A stretch of 64,000 bases of DNA from assembly GCF_003144035.1 (NCBI RefSeq), contig NZ_QFWT01000001.1:186001-250000 (forward strand), written 5' to 3'. The position numbers were made by a program, and so were the translations under genes. Positions within the stretch are counted from its first letter, which is position 1. Every line of letters starts with the position of its first letter. Below the pieces are notes generated by a model. That model was given only the letters and a program-made list of their open reading frames with translations, was not told where the DNA came from and ran no database searches. This document shows positions 39,414-49,824 of this stretch, in pieces. The DNA comes from Vibrio albus (GTDB taxonomy: Bacteria > Pseudomonadota > Gammaproteobacteria > Enterobacterales > Vibrionaceae).

Positions 39414-40592
39414 ATGCTTGGTACAGCAACTCGTAAAAATGCTACTCGTGTTTTATTACTCGGTTCCGGCGAACTTGGCAAAGAGGTGGCTATCGAGTGC
39501 CAACGTTTGGGGTTAGAAGTCATTGCCTGCGATCGTTATTCAGACGCGCCAGCTATGCAGGTTGCCCACCGCAGTCACGTAGTGGATATGCTTGATGGTG
39601 AAGCATTAACTCAGTTAATTGAACAGGAAAAACCAGATTATGTGGTTCCTGAAATTGAAGCCATTGCCACTGATACGCTGATTAAACTGGAAGAAGAACA
39701 GGGCCTGAATGTGGTTCCGTCAGCGAAAGCAACCAAGCTAACCATGGATCGTGAAGGTATCCGTCGCCTTGCGGCAGAGGAACTGTCGGTTCCTACCTCT
39801 CCTTATAGATTTGCGGATACTTTCGAAGAATTTAAGTCTTCTGTTGAGTTAGTAGGCATGCCATGTGTCGTGAAGCCCGTAATGAGCTCCTCCGGTAAAG
39901 GCCAGAGCGTTATTAAATCTGAAGAAGATATTGAAAAAGCCTGGAACTACGCTCAGGAAGGCGGCCGTACCGGTGCCGGCCGTGTCATTGTTGAAGGGTT
40001 TATCGATTTTGACTATGAAATTTCATTGCTGACCGTTCGCGCTGTGGATGGCGTGTTTTTCTGCGCCCCTATTGGCCACCGTCAGGAAGATGGCGATTAC
40101 CGCGAGTCCTGGCAGCCTCAGGTCATGTCTGATGTTGCGTTAAAAGCGGCCGAATATATTTCTGAACAGGTCGTTAATGCACTGGGTGGTTACGGTCTGT
40201 TTGGTGTCGAATTGTTTATCAAAGGCGATAAAGTTATCTTCAATGAAGTTTCCCCTCGCCCACATGACACCGGCTTAGTGACTCTTATCTCTCAGGACAT
40301 GTCTGAGTTTGCGCTGCATGTACGCGCATTTACCGGCATACCAGTGAACAAGATCAGCCAGCGTGGTCCTTCTGCATCTGCTGTTATTCTGGGTGAAGGC
40401 AAGTCGGACAATATCCGCTTTGAAGGACTGGAAGAAGCCTTAGCTAAGCCAGACACTCAGGCAAGATTATTCGGTAAGCCAGACATTGATGGTCGCCGCC
40501 GTCTGGGAGTGGTTCTTGCGAAAAGAAAAAACACGCAAGATGCGGTCGATGATGCCAAGGACAGCGCCAAAAAAGTAAAAGTTATTTATTAA
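39414..40592 (+). CDS. purT: Formate-dependent GAR transformylase
   Basis: The 392-residue protein is PurT, an ATP-grasp enzyme that makes formyl-GAR from GAR, formate and ATP. N-terminal Rossmann-like [20 protein letters not shown]-grasp elements [15 protein letters not shown] and [26 protein letters not shown] are clear, and the end [19 protein letters not shown] is typical. Full length. The PurR operator upstream indicates repression by purines. A terminator follows and stands between it and the psp genes. Confidence 0.97.
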   Translation: MLGTATRKNATRVLLLGSGELGKEVAIECQRLGLEVIACDRYSDAPAMQVAHRSHVVDMLDGEALTQLIEQEKPDYVVPEIEAIATDTLIKLEEEQGLNVVPSAKATKLTMDREGIRRLAAEELSVPTSPYRFADTFEEFKSSVELVGMPCVVKPVMSSSGKGQSVIKSEEDIEKAWNYAQEGGRTGAGRVIVEGFIDFDYEISLLTVRAVDGVFFCAPIGHRQEDGDYRESWQPQVMSDVALKAAEYISEQVVNALGGYGLFGVELFIKGDKVIFNEVSPRPHDTGLVTLISQDMSEFALHVRAFTGIPVNKISQRGPSASAVILGEGKSDNIRFEGLEEALAKPDTQARLFGKPDIDGRRRLGVVLAKRKNTQDAVDDAKDSAKKVKVIY

Positions 40593-40600
40593 CTTTTATA

Positions 40601-40634
40601 TTACTTCTCCCTCTCGGCTAAGGGGGAGAAGTAA
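40601..40634. terminator. Bidirectional terminator between purT and pspC
   Basis: TTACTTCTCCC pairs with GGGAGAAGTAA around an 12-base loop. It lies between converging purT and pspC and can serve both. Confidence 0.8.
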
Positions 40635-40646
40635 TAACCAGAAGTA

Positions 40647-41036
40647 TCACAGTTTATTGAACTCCCGGTTTACCTTAAAGGTATCTGAAGTGACATAAGC
40701 TTCCATAGAGCGAATACGGTTTTCCAGCCCCGAAAAATCCTCTTCAATCGTCGTTAGCAACTGTTTTGGGGTCTGACCTGCCTGCCAGGCCTTACTTTTC
40801 AGTTTATGCGAATGAGATGCCGCTCTCTCCTGTGTATAGTCATAGGGCTGCTTTTCCAGCATCATGGTTGCTGCAAAGTAGGCTAACACGACCAGAAAGC
40901 TCCCCCCTAACAGTGCTGCTGACACCACTAAAATTCGGACCAGCCAGACTTCGATATCGAAATAGTGTGCTATGCCTGCACACACTCCGGTTAGTTTCCC
41001 GTTAACCGGGTCCCGATACAGCTCTCTATCTTTCAT
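40647..41036 (-). CDS. pspC: Phage shock protein C
   Basis: I start at ATG 41036 (MKDRELYRDPVNGKLTG), inside the end of pspB, giving 129 residues; the longer frame begins within pspB. The N-terminal PspC domain (GVCAGIAHYFDIEVWLVRIL) with its membrane segment is clear, followed by a cytoplasmic coiled region. PspC senses membrane stress with PspB and relieves PspA inhibition of PspF. Overlap of 11 bases with pspB indicates coupling. Confidence 0.93.
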   Translation of the reverse strand: MKDRELYRDPVNGKLTGVCAGIAHYFDIEVWLVRILVVSAALLGGSFLVVLAYFAATMMLEKQPYDYTQERAASHSHKLKSKAWQAGQTPKQLLTTIEEDFSGLENRIRSMEAYVTSDTFKVNREFNKL

Positions 41037-41262
41037 AATTCTGCCGCCAGTTAGGAGTTTCCACATCCAGAATACGTTCCAGAGTTTCTACCCGCTGCTG
41101 TAACACATCGGCTTTTGCCGACAACCGTTGCAAAGCCTCATAATCTTCTTCATTCAGCCCGGTATCTGATTTTCTCTTATTTCGGTAATGCAGAAATAAC
41201 CAAAGCGGTGCGACAAAGATCAGAAATACAATTAATGGACCGACTAAAAATACCCCGCTCAT
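41026..41262 (-). CDS. pspB: Phage shock protein B
   Basis: The 78-residue protein has a single N-terminal membrane segment (LVGPLIVFLIFVAPLWLFLH) and a C-terminal leucine-zipper-like helix (LSAKADVLQQRVETLERIL), as in PspB. It is an inner-membrane partner of PspC in the stress switch. It lies 29 bases after pspA in the psp operon. Confidence 0.94.
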   Translation of the reverse strand: MSGVFLVGPLIVFLIFVAPLWLFLHYRNKRKSDTGLNEEDYEALQRLSAKADVLQQRVETLERILDVETPNWRQNYER

Positions 41263-41291
41263 AGCTCACTCCTGCGTTGATGATTATTCAT

Positions 41292-41963
41292 TTATTTGTT
41301 CTGCTCTTCCATCTGCTGCTTCATCTTCGCCAGCTCTTGTTCTATCTCATCCTGAGCCTGAAGTTCGGCAAATTCCTGATCCAGAGATTTTCCCTGACCA
41401 GACATGGCATAACTGTCCGCTTCTGCTTCCATCTCATCAATTTTTCTTTCGTACTGCTCAAATTTCGAGAAGGCTTCATTAGTGCGTGCAGTATGCAGAT
41501 GCCTTTGTACATCCCGGCGGTTACCGGCTGCTTCACGACGAATTACCAGAGCCTGTTGTTTCGCACGGGTTTCGTTGATCTTCGCTTCCAGTTTACCGAT
41601 CTCTCCGGTCAGCTTGTCGATAGTTTCTTCTACCAGCGTCTGCTCTGTATGCAGGCCTTTCACGACATCCTGAAGCTTTTGCTTTTCTATCAGAGCCGCC
41701 CGCGCCAGATCTTCTCTCTGTTTGGAGAGAGCCAGTGCCGCTTTCTGCTGCCATTCGTCAATCTGACTTTCCAGACCATCCACTCTGCGGGAAAGCTCTT
41801 TCTTATCCGCGATGGCTTTTGCTGAATTGGTTCTAACCTCGACTAATGTATCTTCCATTTCCTGAAGAATCAGGCGAATCATTTTTTCCGGATCTTCTGC
41901 TTTATCCAGCAGTGCACTGATATTTGAGTTTACGATATCAGCAAAACGAGAAAAGATGCCCAT
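41292..41963 (-). CDS. pspA: Phage shock protein A
   Basis: From ATG 41963 (MGIFSRFADIVNSNISALLD, GAGG seven bases upstream) the product is the 223-residue, fully helical PspA/IM30 protein. It binds PspF and holds it inactive, and under membrane stress assembles on the inner membrane to preserve the proton gradient. An extended frame to 42023 lacks a ribosome site. The gene is divergent from pspF with a sigma-54 promoter between. Confidence 0.96.
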   Translation of the reverse strand: MGIFSRFADIVNSNISALLDKAEDPEKMIRLILQEMEDTLVEVRTNSAKAIADKKELSRRVDGLESQIDEWQQKAALALSKQREDLARAALIEKQKLQDVVKGLHTEQTLVEETIDKLTGEIGKLEAKINETRAKQQALVIRREAAGNRRDVQRHLHTARTNEAFSKFEQYERKIDEMEAEADSYAMSGQGKSLDQEFAELQAQDEIEQELAKMKQQMEEQNK

Positions 41964-42074
41964 AATAAACCTCACCGTTTGTCTGTTGACCTGTTTGTTT
42001 ACATCGACTGATGCTACTTGCATCGACTATTACTGTTTGTTTGTACTTCTACTGTTTGTTTCTGCTGATACTGT

Positions 42075-42090
42075 TCCAAGATATGTGCCA
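42075..42090 (-). promoter_or_regulatory. Sigma-54 promoter of pspABC
   Basis: On the minus strand TGGCAC, five bases, TTGGA matches the -24/-12 consensus with one mismatch (TTGCA expected). It lies about 110 bases before pspA, and the PspF activator gene is divergent, as in E. coli. Confidence 0.75.
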
Positions 42091-42203
42091 TTTCTTTACC
42101 CATTGAAAATCAATGCGTTATGATTTATTCGCATTTATTTCATCCCATGCTATGATGAAATTAACCAACAGTTAGTCAAATTGACCATAACATGAGGTTT
42201 ATG

Positions 42204-43214
42204 ATGAAACAGCAGACGCTGATAGGTGAGTCCGGCAACTTTCTCTCTGTGCTGGACAAGGTCTCCAAACTGGCCCCCATTGAACGCTCCGTACTGATTA
42301 TCGGTGAACGCGGTACGGGGAAAGAGCTTATTGCCCAGCGGTTACATTACCTGTCCCGGCGATGGGATCAGCCACTAGTGACACTGAACTGCTCTACTCT
42401 CAGTGAAGGTCTGATTGATTCAGAACTGTTTGGCCATGAAGCCGGCTCCTTTACCGGCTCAAAGGGAAAGCATCAGGGTCGCTTTGAACGTGCAGAAAAC
42501 GGAACGCTTTTTCTGGATGAGCTGGCTACCACACCACTCTCGGTACAAGAGAAATTATTACGCGTCATCGAATATGGTCAGTATGAACGAGTTGGCGGGA
42601 GTCAGACGCTAAATGCCAATGTCAGGCTTATCTGTGCAACCAATGCCAACCTTCCTCAATTGGCTAAACAAGACAAGTTCCGTGCCGACCTTCTGGATAG
42701 GCTCGCTTTCGATGTTATACACCTTCCGCCACTCAGAGAGCGACAGGAAGATATCTTGCTGCTGGCCGAGCACTACGCCATAAAAATGTGCCGGGAGCTG
42801 GCACTTCCTCTGTTTACCGGATTCAGCCACGAAGCCATCACCGAATTACAGAGCTATACCTGGCCGGGAAATATCCGGGAGCTGAAAAATGTTGTAGAAA
42901 GGGCCGTTTATCAACATGGCACCAGTGAAGCCCCTATTACGGCCCTCACTTTTGACCCTTTTACCGGAGCCTGGCAACAGGATGATGCGCAAGATGATTC
43001 TTCTCCCCAATCCACGGACCCTGAGTTCAGTTTCCCTCTTGATTATAAACAGTGGCACGAGGAGACGGATATCAGACTACTCACTCAGGCTTTAAAAGAA
43101 GCCCGGCACAACCAGCGTCAGGCTGCAGATTTGCTTGGCCTCAGCTATCATCAACTGAGAGGGATGTTACGTAAATACCAGCTTGCTTCATCGACCAATA
43201 AGCATGACGCATAA
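42204..43214 (+). CDS. pspF: Psp operon transcriptional activator
   Basis: The 336-residue protein is PspF, a sigma-54 enhancer-binding protein without an N-terminal receiver domain. AAA+ motifs are present: Walker A GERGTGKE, the GAFTGA loop as GSFTGS, Walker B GTLFLDEL. The C-terminal Fis-type helix-turn-helix ends NQRQAADLLGLSYHQLRGML. I start at ATG 42204 because GAGG lies six bases upstream; earlier ATGs are too close. The GSFTGS reading replaces the usual GAFTGA at two positions, which may be worth checking. Confidence 0.94.
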   Translation: MKQQTLIGESGNFLSVLDKVSKLAPIERSVLIIGERGTGKELIAQRLHYLSRRWDQPLVTLNCSTLSEGLIDSELFGHEAGSFTGSKGKHQGRFERAENGTLFLDELATTPLSVQEKLLRVIEYGQYERVGGSQTLNANVRLICATNANLPQLAKQDKFRADLLDRLAFDVIHLPPLRERQEDILLLAEHYAIKMCRELALPLFTGFSHEAITELQSYTWPGNIRELKNVVERAVYQHGTSEAPITALTFDPFTGAWQQDDAQDDSSPQSTDPEFSFPLDYKQWHEETDIRLLTQALKEARHNQRQAADLLGLSYHQLRGMLRKYQLASSTNKHDA

Positions 43215-43351
43215 TCGGGTGTTTTTCGTTAACCCTAAGTTATCAGGGGATAAACTTGGTCTATGAAAACAAAAGTGTTAAATTAGCCGGATCGCTGAAA
43301 TACGCCCCAAAAGCAAACAGACGTGTTTCTTTTCAAATAGCAGCTCTTTCT

Positions 43352-44968
43352 ATGAAAGTAATATTTAATCTAACGGTTGGTTTATTTGGCTTTGGCCTTC
43401 TGACCGGATGTAATGACAATATTGATCACTCTGAAATCAGAGAACAGGGATTTGTATTTTGTGGCCAGGGAGCCCCGACCTCTTTTAATCCACAACAGGT
43501 AGAAAGAGGTATCACGTCAGAGTCCCTGGGCCCGCAGATCTTCGAGACGCTTTTACAGCTTGATCCGGAAACCCAGCTTCCCGTACCGGCCCTGGCAGTT
43601 AACTGGACAACCAATCAAGACTCGACAGAATTCGTTCTTGAACTGCGTAAGGATGTCGAATTTCAGACGACACCATGGTTCACCCCGACCAGACCAATGA
43701 ATGCCAGCGATGTGGTGTTCAGCTTTAATCGTATTCTTGACCCCAAAAATCCATTCCACAATGTCGGTAATAATAACTACCCATGGTTTTCCGGGATCGA
43801 CTTTCAGGGGCTGGTAGAAAGTGTAGAGGCCATCGACAATTCCCACGTTAAGTTTACTCTGCGCAGACCGGACAATACGTTTCTGCCCAACATTTCTACA
43901 ACTTTTGCTGTAATCCACTCGGAAGAGTATGCACAGCAGTTGGTCATTGACGACAATAAAGACAAGCTGGATATCTATCCGGTCGGAACCGGCCCCTTCT
44001 ACCTGGCTGAATATCAGGTCGGAGACTTAATCCGGTTAAAAAGAAATGACCATTACTGGCGTGGCAGGCCAAAGATGGAACAGATCGTTTTTGATATTTC
44101 CGCCTGGGGAACCGGACCGCTGGCGAAATTGCTGCGTGGCGAATGTGATGTACTTAACTCGCCACTTTCCAGTCAGATACCAACCATTAAAAAGCAAGAT
44201 CAGCTTAAGCTTGACGCTCACCCGGCAATGAATGTGGCGTTTATCGCTATCAATACTCAACATCCTGCGCTTGAAGATCAACGAGTACGCAAAGCGCTGA
44301 GTCTGTCGATAAACCGTGACAACATACTGGAATCTGTATACTACGGAACGGGGTCAAAAGCCTATTCCCTTCTCCCTCCGTCATCCTGGGCGTATCAAAA
44401 AGACACCGTACATATTCGCTACGACAAAAACTATGCGCTTGCCTTATTGCGGGATGCCGGCTTCAGTACGGGGCTCGAGCTGTCAATGTGGGTTCCGCTG
44501 GAAACCAATGCTTACAACCCAAGCCCGAGAAAAACAGCAGAACTTATCCAGGCGAGCTTTGCTGATATTGGGGTGAAACTTAACCTGTATACCAGTGACC
44601 GGTTTGATCGTACAGAGCTGGACCAGATTGCCAATATTGATCTGATTCTGACTGGCTGGAGCGCAAGTACCAGCGACCCTGATAACTTCCTGAGACCCAT
44701 GCTTTCCTGTGGTGCGGAACAGGCTGGTCTGAATGTCTCTATGTGGTGTAACACTGACTTTGATTTCCTGCTGGATTTAGCCCGGGAGACCAATAATGAA
44801 CGCTTTAGGATCAACCTATACCGCCAGGCACAACATATAATGAATGAAGAGGTTCCTATCATTCCTCTGGCGCATGGTGCTCAGTTCCAGGCATATCACA
44901 AATCAATGAGTGGATTTGATATCAGTCAGTTTAATACCCAGAGCTTCTATCAGGTTAAGAGGAATTAA
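43352..44968 (+). CDS. sapA: Peptide ABC transporter, substrate-binding protein
   Basis: The mature part (SEIREQGFVFCGQGAPTSFN, FTPTRPMNASDVVFSFNRI, GTGPFYLAEYQVGDLIRL) matches SapA, the solute-binding component for antimicrobial and other peptides. From ATG 43352 there is a 20-residue signal with lipobox LLTGC, suggesting a lipoprotein. A start at TTG 43256 with AGGGGA upstream would put 32 more residues before the signal and is less likely. First gene of the sapABCDF operon; 3 bases before sapB. Confidence 0.9.
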   Translation: MKVIFNLTVGLFGFGLLTGCNDNIDHSEIREQGFVFCGQGAPTSFNPQQVERGITSESLGPQIFETLLQLDPETQLPVPALAVNWTTNQDSTEFVLELRKDVEFQTTPWFTPTRPMNASDVVFSFNRILDPKNPFHNVGNNNYPWFSGIDFQGLVESVEAIDNSHVKFTLRRPDNTFLPNISTTFAVIHSEEYAQQLVIDDNKDKLDIYPVGTGPFYLAEYQVGDLIRLKRNDHYWRGRPKMEQIVFDISAWGTGPLAKLLRGECDVLNSPLSSQIPTIKKQDQLKLDAHPAMNVAFIAINTQHPALEDQRVRKALSLSINRDNILESVYYGTGSKAYSLLPPSSWAYQKDTVHIRYDKNYALALLRDAGFSTGLELSMWVPLETNAYNPSPRKTAELIQASFADIGVKLNLYTSDRFDRTELDQIANIDLILTGWSASTSDPDNFLRPMLSCGAEQAGLNVSMWCNTDFDFLLDLARETNNERFRINLYRQAQHIMNEEVPIIPLAHGAQFQAYHKSMSGFDISQFNTQSFYQVKRN

Positions 44969-44971
44969 TCG

Positions 44972-45937
44972 ATGTTTATTTACTCACTGAGAAGGCTTAA
45001 CCTGTTTATTATTACGTTGCTGATTCTGACGATTGTTGGTTACAGTATTTTACGGCTTGACCCAAACTCGCCATGGGCCATGTATGAGTTTTCTGATGGC
45101 TGGCTCGAGTACCTTTCTCAGATTAGCCAGTTTAATTTCGGCCTGAATAACAACGGCACACCCGTTGTCGACGATTTGCGAGTGGTGTTTCCCGCCACGC
45201 TTGAATTGTGCTTTATCGCCTCAGTCATTGCCCTGGTCGTTGGCATACCCGCAGGTACCGTTGCGGGTATGAGACAGGGAAAATTCATAGATAATATTAT
45301 CTCTTTTATCTCTATGTCCGGCTATAGTGCTCCGCTCTTCTGGCTGGCATTGCTGATGATTATGTTTTTTTCCCTTCATCTGGAAATGCTCCCGGTTTCC
45401 GGTCGCTATGAGCTGCTATATGAAATTGACCATGTCACCGGCTTTGCACTGCTTGACGCCTTTTTATCTGACGGCCCATACCGTTCTCAGGCACTACAAA
45501 GTGTTATGGAACACCTGATTCTGCCCAGTCTGGTCCTGGCCATTGCACCGACGACACAAGTGGTTAGCCTGATGCGCTCGTCCGTTGCAGAGGTCATGAC
45601 CCAGAATTATATTCGGGTTGCCCGTATTAAAGGTTTATCAAAGTACGAAATTATTATGCAGCACGTGTTAAGAAATGCACTTCCCCCTATCATTCCTAAA
45701 TTCGGGGTCCAGTTATCCAGTATGCTCACTTTCGCTATCATCACTGAGTCTATCTTTAACTGGCCTGGTATCGGACGCTGGCTGCTTGATGCATTATCAG
45801 ACAAAGATTATGCCTCTATTCAGGCAGGTGTTATCGTGGTGGCAACGTTTGTTCTCGCCGCGAATATTCTGACTGATCTCCTGGGTGCCTTTGTAAATCC
45901 TTTGATAAGGAAGGAATTAAATGCTGATAACAAATAA
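44972..45937 (+). CDS. sapB: Peptide ABC transporter permease
   Basis: The 321-residue protein is a DppB-type permease with a large periplasmic loop and six membrane segments. The EAA-type loop for the ATPases is present (YIRVARIKGLSKYEIIMQHV) followed by LRNALPPIIPKFGVQLS. It partners SapC. The end of the gene overlaps sapC by 17 bases. Confidence 0.94.
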   Translation: MFIYSLRRLNLFIITLLILTIVGYSILRLDPNSPWAMYEFSDGWLEYLSQISQFNFGLNNNGTPVVDDLRVVFPATLELCFIASVIALVVGIPAGTVAGMRQGKFIDNIISFISMSGYSAPLFWLALLMIMFFSLHLEMLPVSGRYELLYEIDHVTGFALLDAFLSDGPYRSQALQSVMEHLILPSLVLAIAPTTQVVSLMRSSVAEVMTQNYIRVARIKGLSKYEIIMQHVLRNALPPIIPKFGVQLSSMLTFAIITESIFNWPGIGRWLLDALSDKDYASIQAGVIVVATFVLAANILTDLLGAFVNPLIRKELNADNK

Positions 45938-46811
45938 CATCTATCAGGAAGAGCATATTCCGACTCAGTTCGAGCGCTTCTGGCGAAGTTTCAGGGCAAA
46001 CAGCATGGCGATGTTCGGCATGTGGTGTCTTCTGATTATTACTCTGGTCACAATTGTATCTCCCTGGATCGCACCTTACGATCCACAGACACAGACGGCA
46101 AACCTGCTATTACCACCATCGTGGGAACCGGAAGGCACTGTTGACTTTTTCTTCGGAACTGACGATCTGGGCAGAGATATTCTGTCAAGGATCCTATCTG
46201 GCTCTCAATTCACATACGGTGCAGCCGTTATTATCACTGCCATCGCGGCTTTAATCGGATGCACCATCGGTGTCCTTGCAGGCTTGACAAAGGGACTGCT
46301 CTCCAGCGTCCTTAACCACTTATTTGATACCGTAATGTCAATCCCTTCTCTTTTACTCGCGATTATATTTGTCGCGTTTCTGGGATTTGGCGAATTCAAT
46401 ATCCTGCTGGCAATTGGGTTAGCGTTGATCCCGCGTTTTATCCGTTCCGTGTATACGTCTGTCCATAATGAAGTCGAAAAAGACTACATTATGGCGGCGC
46501 GTCTGGATGGCGCGAATAATTTTTATCTGCTGATAAACTCTATTTTCCCTAATATTCTGTCTGCTGTCGTCGCTGAAATTACCATGGCCCTGACAATTGC
46601 AATACTGGATATTACCGCCCTTGGCTTTCTTGGATTGGGGGCACAAGCTCCCAGCACGGAATGGGGAGCCATTTTAGGTGACTCCGTGGAACTGATTTAC
46701 CTTGCCCCCTGGACAGTAACCTTACCAGGGCTGGTGATTATGTTTACCGTTATTGTAATTAACCTTGTCGGCGAAGGCGTTCGTGATGCACTTAATGCGG
46801 GAGTCGAATAA
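45921..46811 (+). CDS. sapC: Peptide ABC transporter permease
   Basis: The 296-residue DppC-type permease has the N-terminal cytoplasmic stretch, six membrane segments, the periplasmic loop [20 protein letters not shown] with [15 protein letters not shown], and the EAA loop [30 protein letters not shown] precedes ATG. Overlaps sapD start by one base. Confidence 0.94.
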   Translation: MLITNNIYQEEHIPTQFERFWRSFRANSMAMFGMWCLLIITLVTIVSPWIAPYDPQTQTANLLLPPSWEPEGTVDFFFGTDDLGRDILSRILSGSQFTYGAAVIITAIAALIGCTIGVLAGLTKGLLSSVLNHLFDTVMSIPSLLLAIIFVAFLGFGEFNILLAIGLALIPRFIRSVYTSVHNEVEKDYIMAARLDGANNFYLLINSIFPNILSAVVAEITMALTIAILDITALGFLGLGAQAPSTEWGAILGDSVELIYLAPWTVTLPGLVIMFTVIVINLVGEGVRDALNAGVE

Positions 46812-47812
46812 TGCCACTGCTCGATTTCAGACACTTAACAATAGAAATTGAAACTCCTCATGGCCTGGTTAAGGCCGTAGACAGAATGAGCCTCACCATC
46901 AATGAAGGTGATATTCGTGGCTTGGTGGGGGAATCCGGTTCAGGGAAAAGTCTGGTAGCCAAAGCCATTGTCGGAGTCTGTAAAGACAACTGGCGTATCT
47001 CGGCTGACAGAATGCGTCTTGGTGATGTTGATTTACTGCAGCTAACGCCAAGAGAACGCCGACGTGTGATTGCCCGTGATGTAGCAATGATTTTTCAGGA
47101 GCCTTCCAGCTGTCTTGACCCTTCAGAAGTTGTCGGTAATCAGCTCGCTGAATCAATTCCTTCTGCTTCTTTTGAAGGGCGTTGGTGGGAAAGACTGAAA
47201 TGGCGGAAAAAGCAGGCTATTGCTCTGTTACATAAAGTCGGTATCAAAGAACACACCCGGGTGATGAACAGCTATCCGTACGAGTTGACCGACGGAGAGT
47301 GTCAGAAAGTAATGATCGCCATGGCGATCGCTGCCAAGCCAAGAATTCTGATCGCCGATGAGCCGACGAACGACCTGGACCCGATCACTCAGTCACAAAT
47401 ACTGCGTCTTCTCAGCCGAATGAACCAAATCAACAACACAACTATTTTGCTGATTGGTCACGATCTGACGACCATTACGCAGTGGGCAAAACGAATCACC
47501 GTTATGTATTGCGGGCAATCTGTTGAGTCGGCGTCCACGCAGCAGATCCTGAACGCTCCTAAGCACCCTTATACCCATGCCCTGCTTAATGCCATGCCGG
47601 ATTTCAGTCAGTGGATACCGCATAAGCAGAAACTCGAATCGCTGCCGGGTTCGATTCCTCCGTTACAGCATCTGCCCATTGGGTGTCGGCTGGGGCCCCG
47701 CTGCCCATACGCCCAGCGCCAGTGTGTGGTATATCCGCATACGAGAAAAATAAAAGGGCATAAGTTTGCCTGTCATTTCCCGCTTAATACTGATTTGGAG
47801 AAAAAGTCATGA
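46811..47812 (+). CDS. sapD: Peptide ABC transporter ATPase
   Basis: The 333-residue ATPase has Walker [12 protein letters not shown], a variant signature [10 protein letters not shown] in place of LSGGQ (also seen in enteric SapD), Walker [11 protein letters not shown] and the oligopeptide-transporter C-terminal extension with Cys ([14 protein letters not shown]). It couples ATP to transport with SapF. SapD has also been linked to potassium uptake through Trk in E. coli. Overlaps sapF by four bases. Confidence 0.94.
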   Translation: MPLLDFRHLTIEIETPHGLVKAVDRMSLTINEGDIRGLVGESGSGKSLVAKAIVGVCKDNWRISADRMRLGDVDLLQLTPRERRRVIARDVAMIFQEPSSCLDPSEVVGNQLAESIPSASFEGRWWERLKWRKKQAIALLHKVGIKEHTRVMNSYPYELTDGECQKVMIAMAIAAKPRILIADEPTNDLDPITQSQILRLLSRMNQINNTTILLIGHDLTTITQWAKRITVMYCGQSVESASTQQILNAPKHPYTHALLNAMPDFSQWIPHKQKLESLPGSIPPLQHLPIGCRLGPRCPYAQRQCVVYPHTRKIKGHKFACHFPLNTDLEKKS

Positions 47813-48612
47813 GTGCTCTGCTGGAAGTGAACAACCTGGCAAAAACCTTTGTGAGCCGAACCGGATTGTTCCGAAAGAAAGTCCAGGAAGCGGTAAAACC
47901 GGTTAGCTTCACTCTGGAACCAGGTCAGACAATCGCATTTATTGGTCAGAATGGTTCAGGAAAGTCGACACTTGCCAAAATGCTGGCCGGCGTAATTGAA
48001 CCCACATCGGGTGAAATCCGGGTCAACGGAGAAAAACTTGAACATGGCGACTACAGTACCCGCTGTAAGTTAATCCGTACCATTTTTCAGGATCCCAATA
48101 CCTCGTTGAACCCAAGAATCCAGATTGGCCGGATTCTTGAAGGGCCTCTGAAACGTAATACCGATATGACTCCGGAAGCCCGGGCTCAGCGGGTCAGAGA
48201 CACACTGACCAGAGTTGGACTACTACCGGAACACGCGTATTTTTATCCGCAAATGCTTGCAACAGGCCAAAAACAGAGGGTCTGTCTCGCAAGAGCCTTG
48301 ATCCTTCAGCCTTCTGTTATCATTGCGGATGAAGCGCTGAACGGGTTAGACATGGCAATGCGCTCTCAAATTATTAATTTGCTTTTAGAACTACAGGAAG
48401 AAATGGGGGTGTCATTTGTTTATGTTTCCCAGCAAATAGGCATCATTAAACATGTCAGCGATCAGGTGATGGTGATGCATGAGGGAGAAGTCGTTGAACA
48501 TGGAGACAGCCAAGTAGTGCTGAGCCAGCCTCAACACCCTATTACACAAAAACTCGTTGAAAACCACTTCTATACCAACCCTTCCCACAGTAAAGGCGGT
48601 GTAGGCAAATAG
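47809..48612 (+). CDS. sapF: Peptide ABC transporter ATPase
   Basis: The 267-residue ATPase has Walker [10 protein letters not shown], a variant signature [15 protein letters not shown] and Walker [13 protein letters not shown]. It is shorter than SapD because the Cys-rich tail is absent, as in known SapF. Last gene of the operon; a shared strong terminator with ppaC lies 37 bases downstream. Confidence 0.94.
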   Translation: MSALLEVNNLAKTFVSRTGLFRKKVQEAVKPVSFTLEPGQTIAFIGQNGSGKSTLAKMLAGVIEPTSGEIRVNGEKLEHGDYSTRCKLIRTIFQDPNTSLNPRIQIGRILEGPLKRNTDMTPEARAQRVRDTLTRVGLLPEHAYFYPQMLATGQKQRVCLARALILQPSVIIADEALNGLDMAMRSQIINLLLELQEEMGVSFVYVSQQIGIIKHVSDQVMVMHEGEVVEHGDSQVVLSQPQHPITQKLVENHFYTNPSHSKGGVGK

Positions 48613-48648
48613 CTTAGGGTGCACACCCTGGGAAATAAACGGAAAACA

Positions 48649-48680
48649 AAAAGGGTGAGATAGCACTATCTCACCCTTTT
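48649..48680. terminator. Bidirectional terminator between sapF and ppaC
   Basis: AAAAGGGTGAGATAG pairs with CTATCTCACCCTTTT in a near-perfect 15-bp stem with a CA loop. Serves the converging sap and ppaC transcripts. Confidence 0.92.
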
Positions 48681-48705
48681 CTTTACAAACTTAAGCTCGG
48701 AGCAG

Positions 48706-49611
48706 TTACGCTAGTTCCTGCTGCAACCATGGCCAGCCTTGTTTTTTACGACTCAGCGTGTTTTCCATCATTAGCATGCCGTCTTTCTCATGCTTAACCA
48801 GCTTCTCAGCCCACTCACCCTTGTACAGCAGGCGAGTTTGCGCTGTCGTAATATCAGTCAGCATAACAGAAGCAAACGCTAAGCCTTCTTCTTCACAGCG
48901 ACGGGTCAAATCAGCTTCAAGCGCATCAATCATGCCTTCAACCTGCTCAAGCGTAGCCAGTTCGATTTGACCAACCACCACCTGACGCCCATTAAACGGG
49001 TATTCTTTGAGGTCTTTTTCAACCAGCTGTGCTGCAGAAAGTCCTTCAATATCCGTTTTAGCAATCAACAAGTTTTTAATAAAGGCATCCAGATCAGTCA
49101 CTTCGGCATATTCAGCCAGCGCAGCTACTGCTTCTTTATCTTTTTCTGTACAGGTTGGTGATGCAAAACCTACTGTATCTGAAAGAATGGCAGACATCAT
49201 CAGGATCGCCATAGGGCGAGTGATCTCTACTTGCTCCATTTTCAGCAAATTGAACAGAATGGTGTTGGTACAGCCAACAGGCCAAATCCAGGCTTCAAGT
49301 GGATTTACCGTCATAATATCACCCAGACGATGGTGATCGACAATACCTAAAATTTCTGCCTCATTAACATCATCCGGAGCCTGGGCAACATCTGAATAGT
49401 CAACCAGCCAAATTTTCTCACCAGCAACGCCAGTACACATTTCCGGTGCTTCCACACCAGCTTGCTCCAGAATATACTGGGTTTCACGGTTCAGTTCGCC
49501 CTGGCGTACTGCTTTAGCTTCAAGGCCACGAGCCTTGAGCAACTCAGTTGCAACCAGTGCACTACAAATACTATCGCTATCCGGGTTCTTGTGACCGACA
49601 ACTTGAATCAT
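48706..49611 (-). CDS. ppaC: Manganese-dependent inorganic pyrophosphatase
   Basis: The 301-residue protein is a family II pyrophosphatase: metal ligands in VVGHKNPDSDSICSA (His, Asp) and the DHH motif GIVDHHRLGD, with the C-terminal substrate domain ending ENTLSRKKQGWPWL. It hydrolyses pyrophosphate using Mn or Co. Family II enzymes are present in vibrios beside the usual family I enzyme. The gene stands alone with its own terminator. Confidence 0.95.
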   Translation of the reverse strand: MIQVVGHKNPDSDSICSALVATELLKARGLEAKAVRQGELNRETQYILEQAGVEAPEMCTGVAGEKIWLVDYSDVAQAPDDVNEAEILGIVDHHRLGDIMTVNPLEAWIWPVGCTNTILFNLLKMEQVEITRPMAILMMSAILSDTVGFASPTCTEKDKEAVAALAEYAEVTDLDAFIKNLLIAKTDIEGLSAAQLVEKDLKEYPFNGRQVVVGQIELATLEQVEGMIDALEADLTRRCEEEGLAFASVMLTDITTAQTRLLYKGEWAEKLVKHEKDGMLMMENTLSRKKQGWPWLQQELA

Positions 49612-49824
49612 GTTTTTTCCTATACAAGTTATGTATGTTTGTACCTAACCGGATACTTTACCTGATTTTAAAAATTTGTCATCGGGTTTATCGGCCTGCG
49701 TAACGTTTACAGAACAAGTATTGCTCAATGAATACCCTTCCTATGGCCTAAGAGAATAAATAAAATTTATTGAAAATTTTTCTTGCAACTGCTGGATAAC
49801 CCGAGATTACGGGCTTCGCGCATT

